Positions 18,014-26,941 of a stretch of DNA of 30,417 nucleotides are shown here, piece after piece. The notes beneath the pieces are model-generated. The model was not told where the DNA came from, searched no databases, and saw only the letters and a list, made by a program, of their open reading frames with translations. The translations under genes were made by a program, and so were the position numbers. Source of the DNA: an uncultured Bartonella sp. (GTDB lineage Bacteria; Pseudomonadota; Alphaproteobacteria; Rhizobiales; Rhizobiaceae); the NCBI GenBank assembly GCA_946481695.1, contig CAMLON010000019.1, positions 1-30,417 on the forward strand, in the 5' to 3' direction. How positions within the stretch are numbered: the stretch's first letter is position 1; each line of letters opens with the position of its first letter.

Positions 18014-18454
18014 ATGATCGAAGACCGGAAGTCAACACGCCCCTCATCAGTGCTTTTTGTTTGCGGACAGAATGCGATACGCTCGCCCATTGCCGAAGCA
18101 CTGACGCGCAAAATGTTTCCTGATATTTATGTCGCCTCGGCCGGCGTTGTCAAAGGTAACCGCGACCCTTTTGCAGCCGCGGTTATTGCTGAAGACGGGC
18201 TTTCCATGGAAGAACATAACCCGCGCGGGCTTGAAGAATTGTCGGATGGATATTTCGATCTCGCTATCACACTCACCCCGCAAGCCCATCACGCAGTGCT
18301 CGAACAGATGCGCGGTTTTTCGGTCGATGTCGAATATTGGCCCACACCCGATCCGGCACTTGCGACAGGCTCGCGTGAACAAATACTCGATGCCTATCGG
18401 GATATTCGGGAAAACCTGAAGAAACGGATATTGGCGCGTTTCGGCAATAAATAG
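18014..18454 (+). CDS. Low-molecular-weight protein tyrosine phosphatase family protein
   Basis: This 146-aa protein carries the P-loop C17-GQNAI-R23-S (C-x5-R-S) that defines LMW-PTP and thioredoxin-type arsenate reductases, after VLFV. D113 in YWPTPDP sits where the general acid aspartate is expected. It probably dephosphorylates protein tyrosine or a related substrate; arsenate reduction is less likely because the additional ArsC cysteines are not present. The ATG at 18014 is preferred over an upstream TTG. It is coupled to the UPF0262 gene, as in other Rhizobiales. Confidence 0.86.
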   Translation: MIEDRKSTRPSSVLFVCGQNAIRSPIAEALTRKMFPDIYVASAGVVKGNRDPFAAAVIAEDGLSMEEHNPRGLEELSDGYFDLAITLTPQAHHAVLEQMRGFSVDVEYWPTPDPALATGSREQILDAYRDIRENLKKRILARFGNK

Positions 18455-18611
18455 TGCCAATTTAGATAAAAACCGGCACAAACCGTTGCGCTCTTTTGAT
18501 TCAGTTGTTCACAAATGGCCGAGAATAGGGTAGGTTCGCCCCAACTGGATGGACGGTATAGGCCGTTTGTCAAATTTTGATCAAAATAAACAGTCTTGAA
18601 ATAGGTAATTT

Positions 18612-18830
18612 ATGGCCAAAGAAGAAGTCTTGGAATTTTCCGGCGTGATTACAGAGCTTTTACCCAATGCGATGTTCCGCGTAAAGCTTGATAACGATCA
18701 CGAAATCATCGCCCATACGGCAGGGCGTATGCGCAAGAACCGTATCAGAGTTCTCGCAGGTGACAAGGTCATGGTGGAAATGACACCTTATGACCTGACA
18801 AAGGGTAGGATCACCTACCGTTATAAATAA
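18612..18830 (+). CDS. infA: Translation initiation factor IF-1
   Basis: This single OB-fold protein of 72 aa, the canonical length, occupies the ribosomal A site on the 30S subunit during initiation. The sequence from [11 protein letters not shown] to [12 protein letters not shown] matches IF-1 throughout, including the RMRKNRIRV basic patch. A gap of 157 bases separates it from the previous gene, so a promoter of its own is likely, though I could not identify convincing hexamers. maf follows one base after the stop. Confidence 0.98.
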   Translation: MAKEEVLEFSGVITELLPNAMFRVKLDNDHEIIAHTAGRMRKNRIRVLAGDKVMVEMTPYDLTKGRITYRYK

Positions 18831-18831
18831 T

Positions 18832-19491
18832 ATGACCGAAAGTGCTGCCATGCCTGAAGAAGACTCTTTGGCGAAAGTCAAACTTGTTCTTGCTTCAGCC
18901 TCTCCGCGTCGTCTGGCATTGCTGCGGCAGATCGGGGTTTATCCCGATCATTTGCACCCTGCCGATATTGACGAAACACCGCGGCGTCTGGAACATCCGC
19001 GTTTTTTGGCGCGTAGACTGGCAAAAGAAAAAGCCGAAAGAGGCGCTGAAAAGGTTCGGGTTTTACCGGATCTCGAAAATGCTCTGGTGCTTGCTGCCGA
19101 TACAGTGGTTGCAGTGGGGCGCAGAATTCTTCCCAAACCGGTTGACGAAGATGAAGCGCGTGAATGTTTGCGGCTTCTTTCAGGGCGCACTCACAAAGTT
19201 TATACCGGTGTCTGTCTTATTAACGGCAAAGGTAAAAGCCACCATAAGCTGGTTGAAAGCAGAGTACGTTTCGAGCGCCTTGGAAGGGCGGTTATCGAAG
19301 CTTACTTGCAATCCGGCGAATGGCAAGGAAAAGCAGGCGGGTATGCTATTCAGGGCAGAGCCGGTTGTTTTGCCCTGCAAATATCCGGTTCATATAGCGG
19401 TATTGTCGGCTTGCCGCTTGCCGAAACAGTTGAATTGTTGACGACACAGAATTATCCCGTATTTGAACATTGGCAGAAAGATGAGGTCTGA
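18832..19491 (+). CDS. maf: Maf-family nucleoside triphosphate pyrophosphatase
   Basis: It hydrolyses non-canonical or regulatory nucleotides (dTTP/UTP or 7-methyl-GTP in E. coli paralogues) to monophosphates. The substrate loop SASPRR (22-27), AADTVV with the catalytic D90, and [11 protein letters not shown] (116-126) define the family. At 219 aa it is slightly longer than usual because of about 15 extra N-terminal residues; an internal ATG at 18850 would shorten it. It follows infA by one base and precedes yacG by two, so the genes form one operon. Which substrate class it prefers cannot be told. Confidence 0.93.
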   Translation: MTESAAMPEEDSLAKVKLVLASASPRRLALLRQIGVYPDHLHPADIDETPRRLEHPRFLARRLAKEKAERGAEKVRVLPDLENALVLAADTVVAVGRRILPKPVDEDEARECLRLLSGRTHKVYTGVCLINGKGKSHHKLVESRVRFERLGRAVIEAYLQSGEWQGKAGGYAIQGRAGCFALQISGSYSGIVGLPLAETVELLTTQNYPVFEHWQKDEV

Positions 19492-19493
19492 AA

Positions 19494-19706
19494 ATGGCTA
19501 CGTCGAAAAATGGCGAGGTTTCAGAAACTGCAAAAGTATATCCTTTGCGTTCGCCCAGACCATGTCCGGAATGTGGTAAACCTTCAATCCGTGAAGCCTA
19601 TCCGTTCTGTTCGGAGCGTTGCCGGTCAATCGACCTTAACCGCTGGCTGAAAGGTGCTTATATATTGCCGGGAAAGCCATTCAACAACGCGGATGAACAA
19701 GAATGA
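19494..19706 (+). CDS. yacG: YacG zinc-finger protein (DNA gyrase inhibitor family)
   Basis: This 70-aa protein has one C4 zinc site, C24-PE-C27 and C39-SER-C43, followed by the family signature SIDLNRWL. E. coli YacG binds the GyrB C-terminus and inhibits gyrase. The N-terminal 20 residues are longer than in E. coli and low in structure. The stop overlaps the next ATG by four bases. Confidence 0.93.
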   Translation: MATSKNGEVSETAKVYPLRSPRPCPECGKPSIREAYPFCSERCRSIDLNRWLKGAYILPGKPFNNADEQE

Positions 19707-20515
19707 ATATGATAAAGCCGGTTGCTATTTTTGACGCGGGCATTGGTTCTTATGCCATTGTTGATCTGTTACATAGAAAACAACCACAACGCGACATTAT
19801 CTATTTTGCCGATCGGGCCAATTTCCCTTACGGGAAAAAAACAGCCGGAGAGCTTACCGATATAATGAAGTTGACCTTCAAACGGTTGATGCATTACGAC
19901 CCTTCCGCCATCATTATCGCTTCAAATGCGCCGTCTATTATGGTGTTCGACGATGTGAAAGAGTGCTGCCCTGTGCCGCTTTATGGGGTATTTCCGCCAC
20001 TTGAAGAAGCAGAAAGAAAAAGCCGGAGCGGTCACGTGGCAATTATGGGGGTTGCTTCTATGGTTGCAAGCCCCATGGGGAGAGCATTTGTGAAGAAACA
20101 CAGCAAACGTCCGGAAAATGTCGCCCTCGTCAATGCGTCTTCTATGGTCGAGCTGGTGGAAAGCGGCACTTTCCTGTTTGATCCTCTAAAGACACAAGCC
20201 GAAGTCGACCGTTTCATGGCCGATTTGTTGGAACAATATCCGGCCGTTGATACGTGCACACTTTCAAGCACCCATTTGCCGTGGCTCAAAAGCTTTTTTG
20301 AAAAAGCAGCGCCACAATGCTGTTTTCTTGATCCAGCCGAAAGCGTTATTGCCAAACTTGGAAAAAGCGAAGAGGGAAGCGGTTTTATTCAAGGGCTGGT
20401 AACCGAGAGCGCCGGTTATGGTGTTCAGGACTTTAAAAATATGCTGGGAAAACTTGGTATTACAATTCCTCTGGATATTATTCCGGCAAATGAAAGACAG
20501 ACTTTTTCCAAATAA
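19703..20515 (+). CDS. Glutamate racemase-like protein with both catalytic cysteines replaced by serine
   Basis: This 270-aa protein has the Asp/Glu racemase fold as in MurI: an N-terminal FDAGIGS (10-16), [12 protein letters not shown] (35-46, matching the MurI PYG segment), [14 protein letters not shown], and DPAESVI. The two loops that hold the catalytic cysteines are present but altered. The CNT loop reads ASNAPS with S74, and the GCTHYP loop reads SSTHLP with S189. Classical cysteine-based racemisation should therefore be lost. A regulatory pseudo-enzyme, a different chemistry or a gyrase-binding role are possible. It is translationally coupled to yacG, whose family inhibits gyrase, and some MurI proteins also do. 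No canonical murI is in the window. Confidence 0.8.
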   Translation: MNMIKPVAIFDAGIGSYAIVDLLHRKQPQRDIIYFADRANFPYGKKTAGELTDIMKLTFKRLMHYDPSAIIIASNAPSIMVFDDVKECCPVPLYGVFPPLEEAERKSRSGHVAIMGVASMVASPMGRAFVKKHSKRPENVALVNASSMVELVESGTFLFDPLKTQAEVDRFMADLLEQYPAVDTCTLSSTHLPWLKSFFEKAAPQCCFLDPAESVIAKLGKSEEGSGFIQGLVTESAGYGVQDFKNMLGKLGITIPLDIIPANERQTFSK

Positions 20516-20578
20516 AAGCGCTTGTTTTTATTTCTTTTCAGAGAGCACATTTTGTTTGTCGGCTTGACTATTTTTGAT

Positions 20579-20607
20579 CTTGTCGAATTTCACCGTCAAT
20601 ACCATAT
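20579..20607 (+). promoter_or_regulatory. Possible heat-shock (sigma-32) promoter of clpB
   Basis: CTTG (20579-20582), 19 bases, then CCATAT (20602-20607) resembles the alphaproteobacterial RpoH pattern, with spacing one or two bases longer than ideal. It lies 88 bases before the clpB ATG. The expected RpoH control of clpB is the main reason to propose it. Confidence 0.3.
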
Positions 20608-20694
20608 CAGGTAACGAGTACGGCTTGCCTTAACGGGAGTCTGTCACTTCAAGCCCATAAGGCCATTTATGGATTGTGGGAAAAGGAGACGAGA

Positions 20695-23379
20695 ATGAAT
20701 TTAGAAAAATATACCGAGCGCGTGCAGGGGTTCCTACAATCTGCACAAAATTTTGCCTTATCGTCTGATAATCAGCAGTTTTTTCCGGAACATTTGTTAA
20801 AGGTGTTGCTAGACGACAATGAAGGCCTTTGTGCATCGTTGATAGAGAAGGCCGGTGGCAACGTAAAAGCTGCAAAAGACGCATTGGCTACGGCACTTTC
20901 GGCATTGCCCAAGGTGAGTGGTGGCAATGGCCAGCTTTATATGTCGGAAGCATTGGCAAAGGTTTTTACGAAAGCCGAAGAACTGGCTGAAAAAGCAGGA
21001 GACAGCTTTGTAACGGTCGAACGGCTTTTACAGGCTTTGCTGATGGAGCCGAAAGCGAAAACAGCAGAAATTCTTTCAAAAAGTGGGGTTACGCCAACGG
21101 CGTTAAACAAGGCGATCAACGAGATGAGAAAAGGACGCACAGCTGATTCGGCCAATGCCGAAGCGCAGTATGACGCATTGAAGAAATATGCGCGTGATCT
21201 GACAAAGGATGCGCGCGAGGGGAAACTTGATCCGGTCATCGGGCGTGATGAAGAAATCCGCCGGACAATTCAGGTCCTGTCAAGGCGCACCAAAAACAAT
21301 CCGGTGCTGATAGGTGAACCAGGCGTTGGTAAAACAGCTATTGTCGAAGGGCTTGCATTGCGTATTATCAATGGTGATGTTCCCGAAACATTGCGTGATA
21401 AATCGCTTTTGGCTCTCGATATGGGGGCATTGATTGCCGGTGCAAAATATCGTGGCGAGTTTGAAGAGCGCCTGAAAGCGGTTTTGACCGAAGTTCAGGC
21501 TGCAAATGGCGAAATTATTCTGTTCATTGATGAAATGCACACATTGGTCGGTGCCGGTAAATCGGATGGCGCAATGGATGCGTCGAACCTTTTAAAACCG
21601 GCTCTTGCCCGTGGTGAACTGCATTGTGTCGGTGCGACGACTCTCGAAGAATATCGCAAATATGTTGAAAAGGACGCGGCTCTTGCACGTCGTTTCCAGC
21701 CGGTCTTTGTCGACGAGCCGACGGTTGAAGACACGATTTCTATTCTGCGTGGCATTAAAGAAAAATACGAGCAACATCATAAAGTCCGGATTTCCGACTC
21801 GGCTCTTGTTGCTGCGGCAACTTTGTCGAATCGTTATATTACCGACCGGTTTTTGCCCGATAAAGCAATTGACCTTATTGATGAAGCGGCTTCAAGGCTG
21901 CGTATGCAGGTTGATTCCAAACCGGAAGAACTCGATGAAATTGACCGCCGTGTCATGCAGTTGAAGATCGAGCGGGAAGCTTTGAAAGCCGAAACCGATC
22001 CTGCCTCGAAAGATCGTTTGGAAAAACTCGAAGATGAATTGGTCGAGCTTGAAGAACAATCGCATGAAATCACAGCAAAATGGCAATCGGAAAAACAGAA
22101 ACTGGGTCATGCTGCCGAATTGAAGAAACAATTGGAAGCAGCACGCAACAATCTGGCTATTGCACAACGTAACGGTGAATACCAAAAAGCCGGTGAACTT
22201 TCCTACAGCATCATTCCGCAATTGGCTAAACAATTGGAAGAGGCTGAAAGTCAGGAAAATCACGGCTCGATTCTGGAAGAAACCGTCACACCCGATCATA
22301 TTGCGCAAGTTGTATCGCGCTGGACCGGTATTCCGGTTGACAGCATGCTTGAAGGTGAGCGTGAGAAACTTCTGAGAATGGAAGACGAGCTTGCCAAACG
22401 CGTTGTCGGACAGGGCGAAGCAATACAGGCTGTTTCGCGGGCGGTACGTCGTGCACGTGCGGGCTTGCAAGACCCGAACAGGCCGATTGGTTCGTTCATT
22501 TTCCTGGGGCCAACAGGTGTTGGTAAAACAGAACTCACCAAGGCTCTGGCAAAATTCCTGTTTCAGGACGAAACCGCAATGGTTCGTATCGACATGTCGG
22601 AATATATGGAAAAGCATTCGGTTGCCCGTTTGATTGGTGCTCCTCCGGGATATGTCGGTTATGAAGAAGGCGGTGCTTTGACAGAAGCGGTTCGTCGTCG
22701 GCCCTATCAGGTCATTCTGTTCGATGAAATTGAAAAAGCCCATCCGGATGTTTTCAACGTTCTTTTACAAGTGCTTGATGATGGCCGCTTGACCGATGGG
22801 CAGGGGCGCACAGTCGATTTCCGCAATACGCTCATCATTATGACATCGAATCTGGGTGCCGAATATTTGACAGCACTTGACGATAATGACGAAGCCGAGA
22901 AAGCCCGTGACGATGTTATGGCAGTGGTTAAAGCCGCATTCAGACCGGAATTTCTCAACCGTGTTGACGAAATCATCCTGTTCCACCGGTTGCACCGGAA
23001 AGAAATGGGAGCCATTGTCGACATCCAGTTGCAACGTTTGCAATCATTGTTGTCAGACCGGAAGATCAAACTGGTTATTGATGATAGTGCTCGTGAATTT
23101 CTTGCCGACAAGGGTTATGACCCGGCTTATGGTGCACGGCCACTTAAACGGGTTATCCAGAGAGAAGTTCAGGATCCGCTCGCTGAAAGGCTGCTGATCG
23201 GTGATATTCTTGATGGTTCGACAGTCAATATATCCCGTGGTTCCGATCGCTTGATCTTTACGCCAACGCCAACGCATCCGGTCGATGAGGCAAAAGTTGA
23301 AGAAAAAGTTGCCGAAAAGACCGAAGAGGCGGGTGATGGAAAAACTTCCAATGCAAACCGTAAAACAGACAAGAAATAA
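20695..23379 (+). CDS. clpB: ClpB disaggregase chaperone
   Basis: A hexameric AAA+ disaggregase (894 aa) that works with DnaK to rescue aggregated proteins after heat stress. Domains in order are the Clp-N repeats (1-145), AAA1 with Walker A GEPGVGKT (207-214), the long coiled-coil middle domain (about 400-530) that separates ClpB from ClpA and ClpC, and AAA2 with Walker A GPTGVGKT (about 606-613) and the sensor GARPLKR near the end. The ATG at 20695 follows AAAAGGAGACGAGA. The C-terminus extends about 35 residues beyond the usual end as a charged Glu/Lys-rich tail. It is transcribed alone and ends at a strong terminator. Confidence 0.97.
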   Translation: MNLEKYTERVQGFLQSAQNFALSSDNQQFFPEHLLKVLLDDNEGLCASLIEKAGGNVKAAKDALATALSALPKVSGGNGQLYMSEALAKVFTKAEELAEKAGDSFVTVERLLQALLMEPKAKTAEILSKSGVTPTALNKAINEMRKGRTADSANAEAQYDALKKYARDLTKDAREGKLDPVIGRDEEIRRTIQVLSRRTKNNPVLIGEPGVGKTAIVEGLALRIINGDVPETLRDKSLLALDMGALIAGAKYRGEFEERLKAVLTEVQAANGEIILFIDEMHTLVGAGKSDGAMDASNLLKPALARGELHCVGATTLEEYRKYVEKDAALARRFQPVFVDEPTVEDTISILRGIKEKYEQHHKVRISDSALVAAATLSNRYITDRFLPDKAIDLIDEAASRLRMQVDSKPEELDEIDRRVMQLKIEREALKAETDPASKDRLEKLEDELVELEEQSHEITAKWQSEKQKLGHAAELKKQLEAARNNLAIAQRNGEYQKAGELSYSIIPQLAKQLEEAESQENHGSILEETVTPDHIAQVVSRWTGIPVDSMLEGEREKLLRMEDELAKRVVGQGEAIQAVSRAVRRARAGLQDPNRPIGSFIFLGPTGVGKTELTKALAKFLFQDETAMVRIDMSEYMEKHSVARLIGAPPGYVGYEEGGALTEAVRRRPYQVILFDEIEKAHPDVFNVLLQVLDDGRLTDGQGRTVDFRNTLIIMTSNLGAEYLTALDDNDEAEKARDDVMAVVKAAFRPEFLNRVDEIILFHRLHRKEMGAIVDIQLQRLQSLLSDRKIKLVIDDSAREFLADKGYDPAYGARPLKRVIQREVQDPLAERLLIGDILDGSTVNISRGSDRLIFTPTPTHPVDEAKVEEKVAEKTEEAGDGKTSNANRKTDKK

Positions 23380-23394
23380 GATCATGAGATGATG

Positions 23395-23428
23395 AAAAGG
23401 CCGCTTTTTGAAGCGGCCTTTTCTTTTG
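23395..23428 (+). terminator. Rho-independent terminator of clpB
   Basis: AAAAGGCCGCTT (23395-23406) and AAGCGGCCTTTT (23411-23422) form a perfect 12-bp stem with loop TTTG, followed by CTTTTG. It starts 15 bases after the clpB stop and, since it has an A-run on the left, may also serve the convergent gene at 23448. Confidence 0.92.
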
Positions 23429-23447
23429 AATAAAATTTGAAATCTTT

Positions 23448-23990
23448 TTATTGTGCGGGCTGGCTTTGTGGTGTCGGTTCTTCAACCGGCTGTTTGGCAA
23501 CCGGCGATGTATCAACCGTGATTCCGGCAACCAGATGCCCTTGGCGATAATCGTAAATCACAAGTTCCGTATTGCCTTCAGGTGTCAATGTTTCAAGCGC
23601 AATCATATCGTTCGACAGGCTCTGCGAGAGAATGCGGGTTCCTTGTGGAAGGGCAATCGAACGCCGGATAAATTCCGGAACGGCCGGCTGTGTTGTTTTG
23701 GCTTCAGAGGTCGCTTCGGTTTCTGCATTGGGAACGGGACTAGCCTCTGTTTTGCTGACTTCAGTCGGTGTTTTTTCTGAAGGTGAAGATGTCACTTTAT
23801 AAATGACCGCTGCCAGAATAATCAAAATCAGAACGATTGTTATTCCGATTGAAATCATCATCAAACGCATAAGTTTGCGTCTTACTTTTTCAACTGCAGG
23901 GTCTAATTGCGCTTGTGGCTGTGTTGGTTGCTGATTATAGGGATCCTGATAATCCATATCGTCGTAACCTGACTGGTAATCATCGCGCAT
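23448..23990 (-). CDS. Single-pass membrane protein of unknown function
   Basis: This 180-aa protein has a tyrosine, aspartate and glutamine-rich cytoplasmic N-terminus (1-32), a basic stretch KVRRKLMRL and one membrane helix (about 43-64). A Thr/Glu/Ser/Pro-rich linker (66-98) then leads to a small folded periplasmic part (about 100-165, with SIALPQGTRILSQSLSNDMIALE and ELVIYDYRQGHLVAGI) and a Pro/Gln-rich tail. An upstream ATG at 24020 adds ten residues, but GGAGAA 6 bases before the ATG at 23990 favours the shorter form. I do not recognise the family. The C-terminal part looks like a short beta-propeller-type blade often seen in Rhizobiales membrane proteins. It converges on clpB. Confidence 0.75.
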   Translation of the reverse strand: MRDDYQSGYDDMDYQDPYNQQPTQPQAQLDPAVEKVRRKLMRLMMISIGITIVLILIILAAVIYKVTSSPSEKTPTEVSKTEASPVPNAETEATSEAKTTQPAVPEFIRRSIALPQGTRILSQSLSNDMIALETLTPEGNTELVIYDYRQGHLVAGITVDTSPVAKQPVEEPTPQSQPAQ

Positions 23991-24148
23991 TGAACATTCT
24001 CCATTGATAGTGCACCGCATTTACGAGTTTCGAGGTGATCTTTCAATGGAAAATATATTTTTTAGTCCGTGGTATATAAAGTGTTAAGGGGAAAGATAAA
24101 CCGGAAACAGAAAGTCAAATCCGGTTATCAGAAAAGATTTTATTGAAA

Positions 24149-24505
24149 TCAGGCAGTCGGCTTATTGGTTACCGGTTTACCCGCCACCGGTTTTTCAAGT
24201 TTTTCAAGTGGCACAGTGAGCTCTTCTTCTTCACTGTCCTCGTTGGAAAGCTCGACAATGAAATCGCCATTCTGGTCGACCCGCCAATAAATACTCAAAT
24301 CGCCGTTGATAAAGTCCGGATCGGATTTGATACATTTACCGAAAACCATCTCGTTGGTCTGTCCAACACGGCTGACCGCAGGCAAAAGCGCTGCTTCGCA
24401 GGCTTCGTGTGTCGGAAAAACCTTGACCATATCATCAGAGGCATTGCAGGCAGAAAAACCATCTGTACAGGAAACAAGCAACATGACAGCAATGACGGAA
24501 TTCAT
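24149..24505 (-). CDS. Small exported protein of unknown function
   Basis: This 118-aa protein has a hydrophobic N-terminus (MNSVIAVMLLVSC) that reads as a signal peptide. LVSC at 10-13 resembles a lipobox but the n-region lacks a lysine or arginine, so lipoprotein status is doubtful; cleavage near FSA-C is the alternative. Three further cysteines (C20, C36, C58) could form disulfides. A Glu-rich stretch (SNEDSEEEELTV) and a Lys/Pro-rich tail end the protein. AAGGGG before the ATG is a good ribosome site. The family is not recognised. Confidence 0.7.
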   Translation of the reverse strand: MNSVIAVMLLVSCTDGFSACNASDDMVKVFPTHEACEAALLPAVSRVGQTNEMVFGKCIKSDPDFINGDLSIYWRVDQNGDFIVELSNEDSEEEELTVPLEKLEKPVAGKPVTNKPTA

Positions 24506-24694
24506 AATTGACCCCTTCAGAAAAGATACAGTATTGAACGGCTGGATTTACGTTTGTTTTATAATTAATAAACGGTTGACCCGGTTATTTGTTCCAGAAC
24601 AAAACATATTTCATAAAAAGGTTTGAATTTGGCGCGCAAGAACCGCTATCCTTTTAAGCAGGATATTAAAAAATTTCTGTGAGCGCGAATGCGA

Positions 24695-25774
24695 TCAGCC
24701 GTAAAAATCAAAATAGGTATCAGGCAAAGTCAGATGATAAACGACACCGTCATCGGTAAATTCGAGACTTGCTGTTCCATCGACAGAAACCGGAACAATT
24801 TTTTCGAGAACTGCGCTGCCAAAACAGGCCTTGCGATCATCGTCCAGGGTTTGATCGGGTGAAAAAACTTCATACCAGGAAATATAAAGGTGGGAAGGCT
24901 GCCCTTTATCCTTGCTGATCCGGCTTGTCACACGTATCGAACCGTCAGGTCTGGAGAGAGCACCATAAGAAAGAGAATTGATGATAAGTTCGTGAAACGC
25001 CAAACCGATGTGCAAGGCTGCACCAGGGAACAAATAGGGATCTTCTCCCTCGATCGTAAAGCGTTTACGTTCGCTCCCGAGGTAGCTTGAAGCCTGGCTT
25101 AAAAAAAGCTCCCTGAAATGCGCACCGCGCCAATCCGAATCTGTGACCAGATCTTGCGAATGCGACAAGGATTGTATGCGCCCCTGAAACTTCTTTAAAA
25201 ATGTTTGCAATGAATCGGTATAACGGGCAGTCTGGCCGGCCACGCTCTGGATAATGGCTAAAAGATTTTTGGAACGGTGGCTTACTTCTCTCAATAAAGC
25301 TTTGAGTACCTGCTCGCGTCGCCGTAATTCTGTTACATTGACGCCCGTCGTCAATAAACCGATAATTTCTCCCTGATCGTTGCGATGACAATCGATAGAA
25401 AATTTATACCACAAAATCCGGTTCGAGCTATTTTCAAAGCGCGCTTCTAATGTTTGCATCTTGCCTGTTGCAAGAACCTGCGATTTTACAGTTTTCATAT
25501 TATCGGCGAGTGTTTCGGATAGAAAATCCGATTCACGGCATCCGGCAAACCACTTGTTCGCGAGTATATCAGGCAAATTTTCAGCCCAATGATAGATAAA
25601 ATCGGGCGTTTGATAGAGTACAAAAATATCGGCTCCGTGAATGGCCTGTGCCAAGGCACTCACATGCAATCTTTCAACGGCAGGTGCTGATCGGGGAGCC
25701 GATGTCATAAGAAACGAATAACCTTTTGTCTGGGATAGTTTTGAAGCTTCACTTTTGTTACTTCCGTGATGCAT
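24695..25774 (-). CDS. HWE/HisKA_2-type PAS histidine kinase next to phyR (PhyK-like)
   Basis: This cytoplasmic sensor kinase (359 aa) probably phosphorylates PhyR. A PAS domain spans about 40-150 (ADIFVLYQTPDFIYHWAENLP through GLLTTGVNVTEL). The H-box REVSHRSKN places the phosphoacceptor at H166. The N-box is FHELIINSLSYGALS with H261, E262 and N266, and W300-Y-E302 completes the HWE signature. The glycines that normally follow W-x-E are missing: the text reads EVFSPDQTL, then ACFGSAVLE, so the nucleotide lid looks degenerate. No membrane segment is present. The ATG at 25774 overlaps phyR by 17 bases; a second ATG at 25708 is possible. It is co-transcribed with phyR. Confidence 0.87.
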   Translation of the reverse strand: MHHGSNKSEASKLSQTKGYSFLMTSAPRSAPAVERLHVSALAQAIHGADIFVLYQTPDFIYHWAENLPDILANKWFAGCRESDFLSETLADNMKTVKSQVLATGKMQTLEARFENSSNRILWYKFSIDCHRNDQGEIIGLLTTGVNVTELRRREQVLKALLREVSHRSKNLLAIIQSVAGQTARYTDSLQTFLKKFQGRIQSLSHSQDLVTDSDWRGAHFRELFLSQASSYLGSERKRFTIEGEDPYLFPGAALHIGLAFHELIINSLSYGALSRPDGSIRVTSRISKDKGQPSHLYISWYEVFSPDQTLDDDRKACFGSAVLEKIVPVSVDGTASLEFTDDGVVYHLTLPDTYFDFYG

Positions 25775-26549
25775 TTTCTTGGAAGAAAAGCGCTTGCGAG
25801 ATCAACGCTTTGACCATATCGGGATTGAAAGGCTTGGTTACAAGGAATGTCGGTTCGGGCCGCTCACCTGTGAGGAGACGTTCGGGAAATGCGGTAATAA
25901 AGATGACCGGAACTTCATCGGTTTCCAGAATGTCATTGACCGCATCAATGCCCGAACTGTTATCGGCAAGTTGAATATCCGCCAGAACCATTCCGGGTTT
26001 TTCCTTTTTGAACAGTGAAACCGCTTCGTCACGTGTACGTGCAATGCCGACCACCTGGTGACCAAGCGATTCAACCAGTTGCTCGATATCCATAGCAATT
26101 AACGGTTCATCTTCAATAATAAGGATGCGTGTTGCGACCTGTTCGGAAATATCATTCGAAGCATCATTCAGCAATTTTCTGAATTCTTGAGCATCGACAT
26201 TCATAATTTTCATAGCTTCTTTATCGCTGAAACCTTCAACAGCGATGAGCAGAAATGCCTGACGGGCCTTGGGAGTGAGATAGGAAAGTTTTGCATTTGC
26301 CTTCTGCTCGACACCGAATTGCGGTAATGGCTCTGCAATATTCGGCGTTGTCTGATCGAATAATTCACAAAACAACCGATAAACGCTTATGCGGTCGGAA
26401 GATGTGTCAGGGAAAATAGAAATGTCGGCAATTAATGCTTCAAGCATAGCTGCAACATAGGCGTCACCCGAAGTTTGAGATCCGGTAACGGCACGCGCAA
26501 ATCTTCTCAAGTAAGGTAGATGCGGTGCAATACGCGTTGATAAGGTCAT
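25758..26549 (-). CDS. phyR: PhyR general stress response regulator (sigma-like domain plus receiver)
   Basis: PhyR is the anti-anti-sigma factor of the alphaproteobacterial general stress response. When phosphorylated, its sigma-like domain binds NepR and frees EcfG. The 263-aa protein has the ECF-like domain at 1-135 (with SYLTPKARQAFLLIAVEGFSDKEAMKIM as region 4) and a receiver at 140-258, with acidic pocket E146-D147, phosphoacceptor D191 in VLADIQL, T219 and K239. The FITAFPERLLTGERPEPTF segment is the FATGUY receiver signature. AGAAGGAG precedes the ATG. The upstream region is shared with the divergent nepR-ecfG pair. Confidence 0.96.
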   Translation of the reverse strand: MTLSTRIAPHLPYLRRFARAVTGSQTSGDAYVAAMLEALIADISIFPDTSSDRISVYRLFCELFDQTTPNIAEPLPQFGVEQKANAKLSYLTPKARQAFLLIAVEGFSDKEAMKIMNVDAQEFRKLLNDASNDISEQVATRILIIEDEPLIAMDIEQLVESLGHQVVGIARTRDEAVSLFKKEKPGMVLADIQLADNSSGIDAVNDILETDEVPVIFITAFPERLLTGERPEPTFLVTKPFNPDMVKALISQALFFQENASRK

Positions 26550-26620
26550 ATAAGAACTCCTTCTGCCCCTGAAAGTGTACCCGCATGAGGGTGTGTTTGG
26601 AAGATTAATTCATGAATAAT

Positions 26621-26650
26621 AAAAAAGTTCCAGCCCCTTGGAACTTTTTA
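26621..26650. promoter_or_regulatory. Hairpin with GGAAC on both strands between phyR and nepR (possible paired EcfG -35 elements)
   Basis: AAAAAGTTCCA and TGGAACTTTTT are exact complements separated by six bases. Each strand therefore carries GGAAC, the -35 of EcfG promoters (GGAAC-N16/17-GTT). At N17 both strands read ATT instead of GTT, so the -10 match is only partial. The same sequence also looks like a bidirectional terminator, an odd thing between divergent genes. Confidence 0.4.
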
Positions 26651-26734
26651 CTCACTTCTATATTCTTTAAGGTAAGTGTATTTTTTTACACTCTTTATAA
26701 ATTAACGGATGGCGTCATTTTTAAGGGACTTAAG

Positions 26735-26923
26735 ATGGATGATGGCAAGGAAAAAAACGGTTCCGAGAATTTCGGTCCGCAAGATGATCTGCTTGGATCC
26801 AATAGCGAAATAGCGGTTAAGTTGCGGCAGTTTTATACAGCTCTTCAGGAAGAAGAAATACCGGAAAAATTTCTCGATCTTCTTGAAAAGCTTGATAAAG
26901 CCGAACAAGGCAGCCAAAATTGA
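26735..26923 (+). CDS. nepR: NepR anti-sigma factor
   Basis: This 62-aa anti-sigma factor sequesters EcfG until phosphorylated PhyR captures it. The conserved helical core reads AVKLRQFYTALQEEEIPEKF followed by LDLLEKLD, which matches the two NepR helices; the acidic N-terminus is variable in the family. The open frame extends upstream to 26612, but that part is hydrophobic and unlike NepR, and the ATG at 26735 after AAGGGACTTAAG fits. It is followed 18 bases later by ecfG and is divergent from phyR. Confidence 0.92.
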   Translation: MDDGKEKNGSENFGPQDDLLGSNSEIAVKLRQFYTALQEEEIPEKFLDLLEKLDKAEQGSQN

Positions 26924-26941
26924 TATGGGAAAGTGAAACCC

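Noticed and set aside
21892..22743. Long open frame (283 codons) on the minus strand inside clpB
   Set aside because: It is antisense to an intact, highly conserved ClpB, has no recognisable motif, and is a by-product of codon bias.
26612..26734. Upstream extension of nepR from the ATG at 26612
   Set aside because: The extension is hydrophobic, unlike any NepR, and runs across the GGAAC hairpin; the ATG at 26735 has a better ribosome site.
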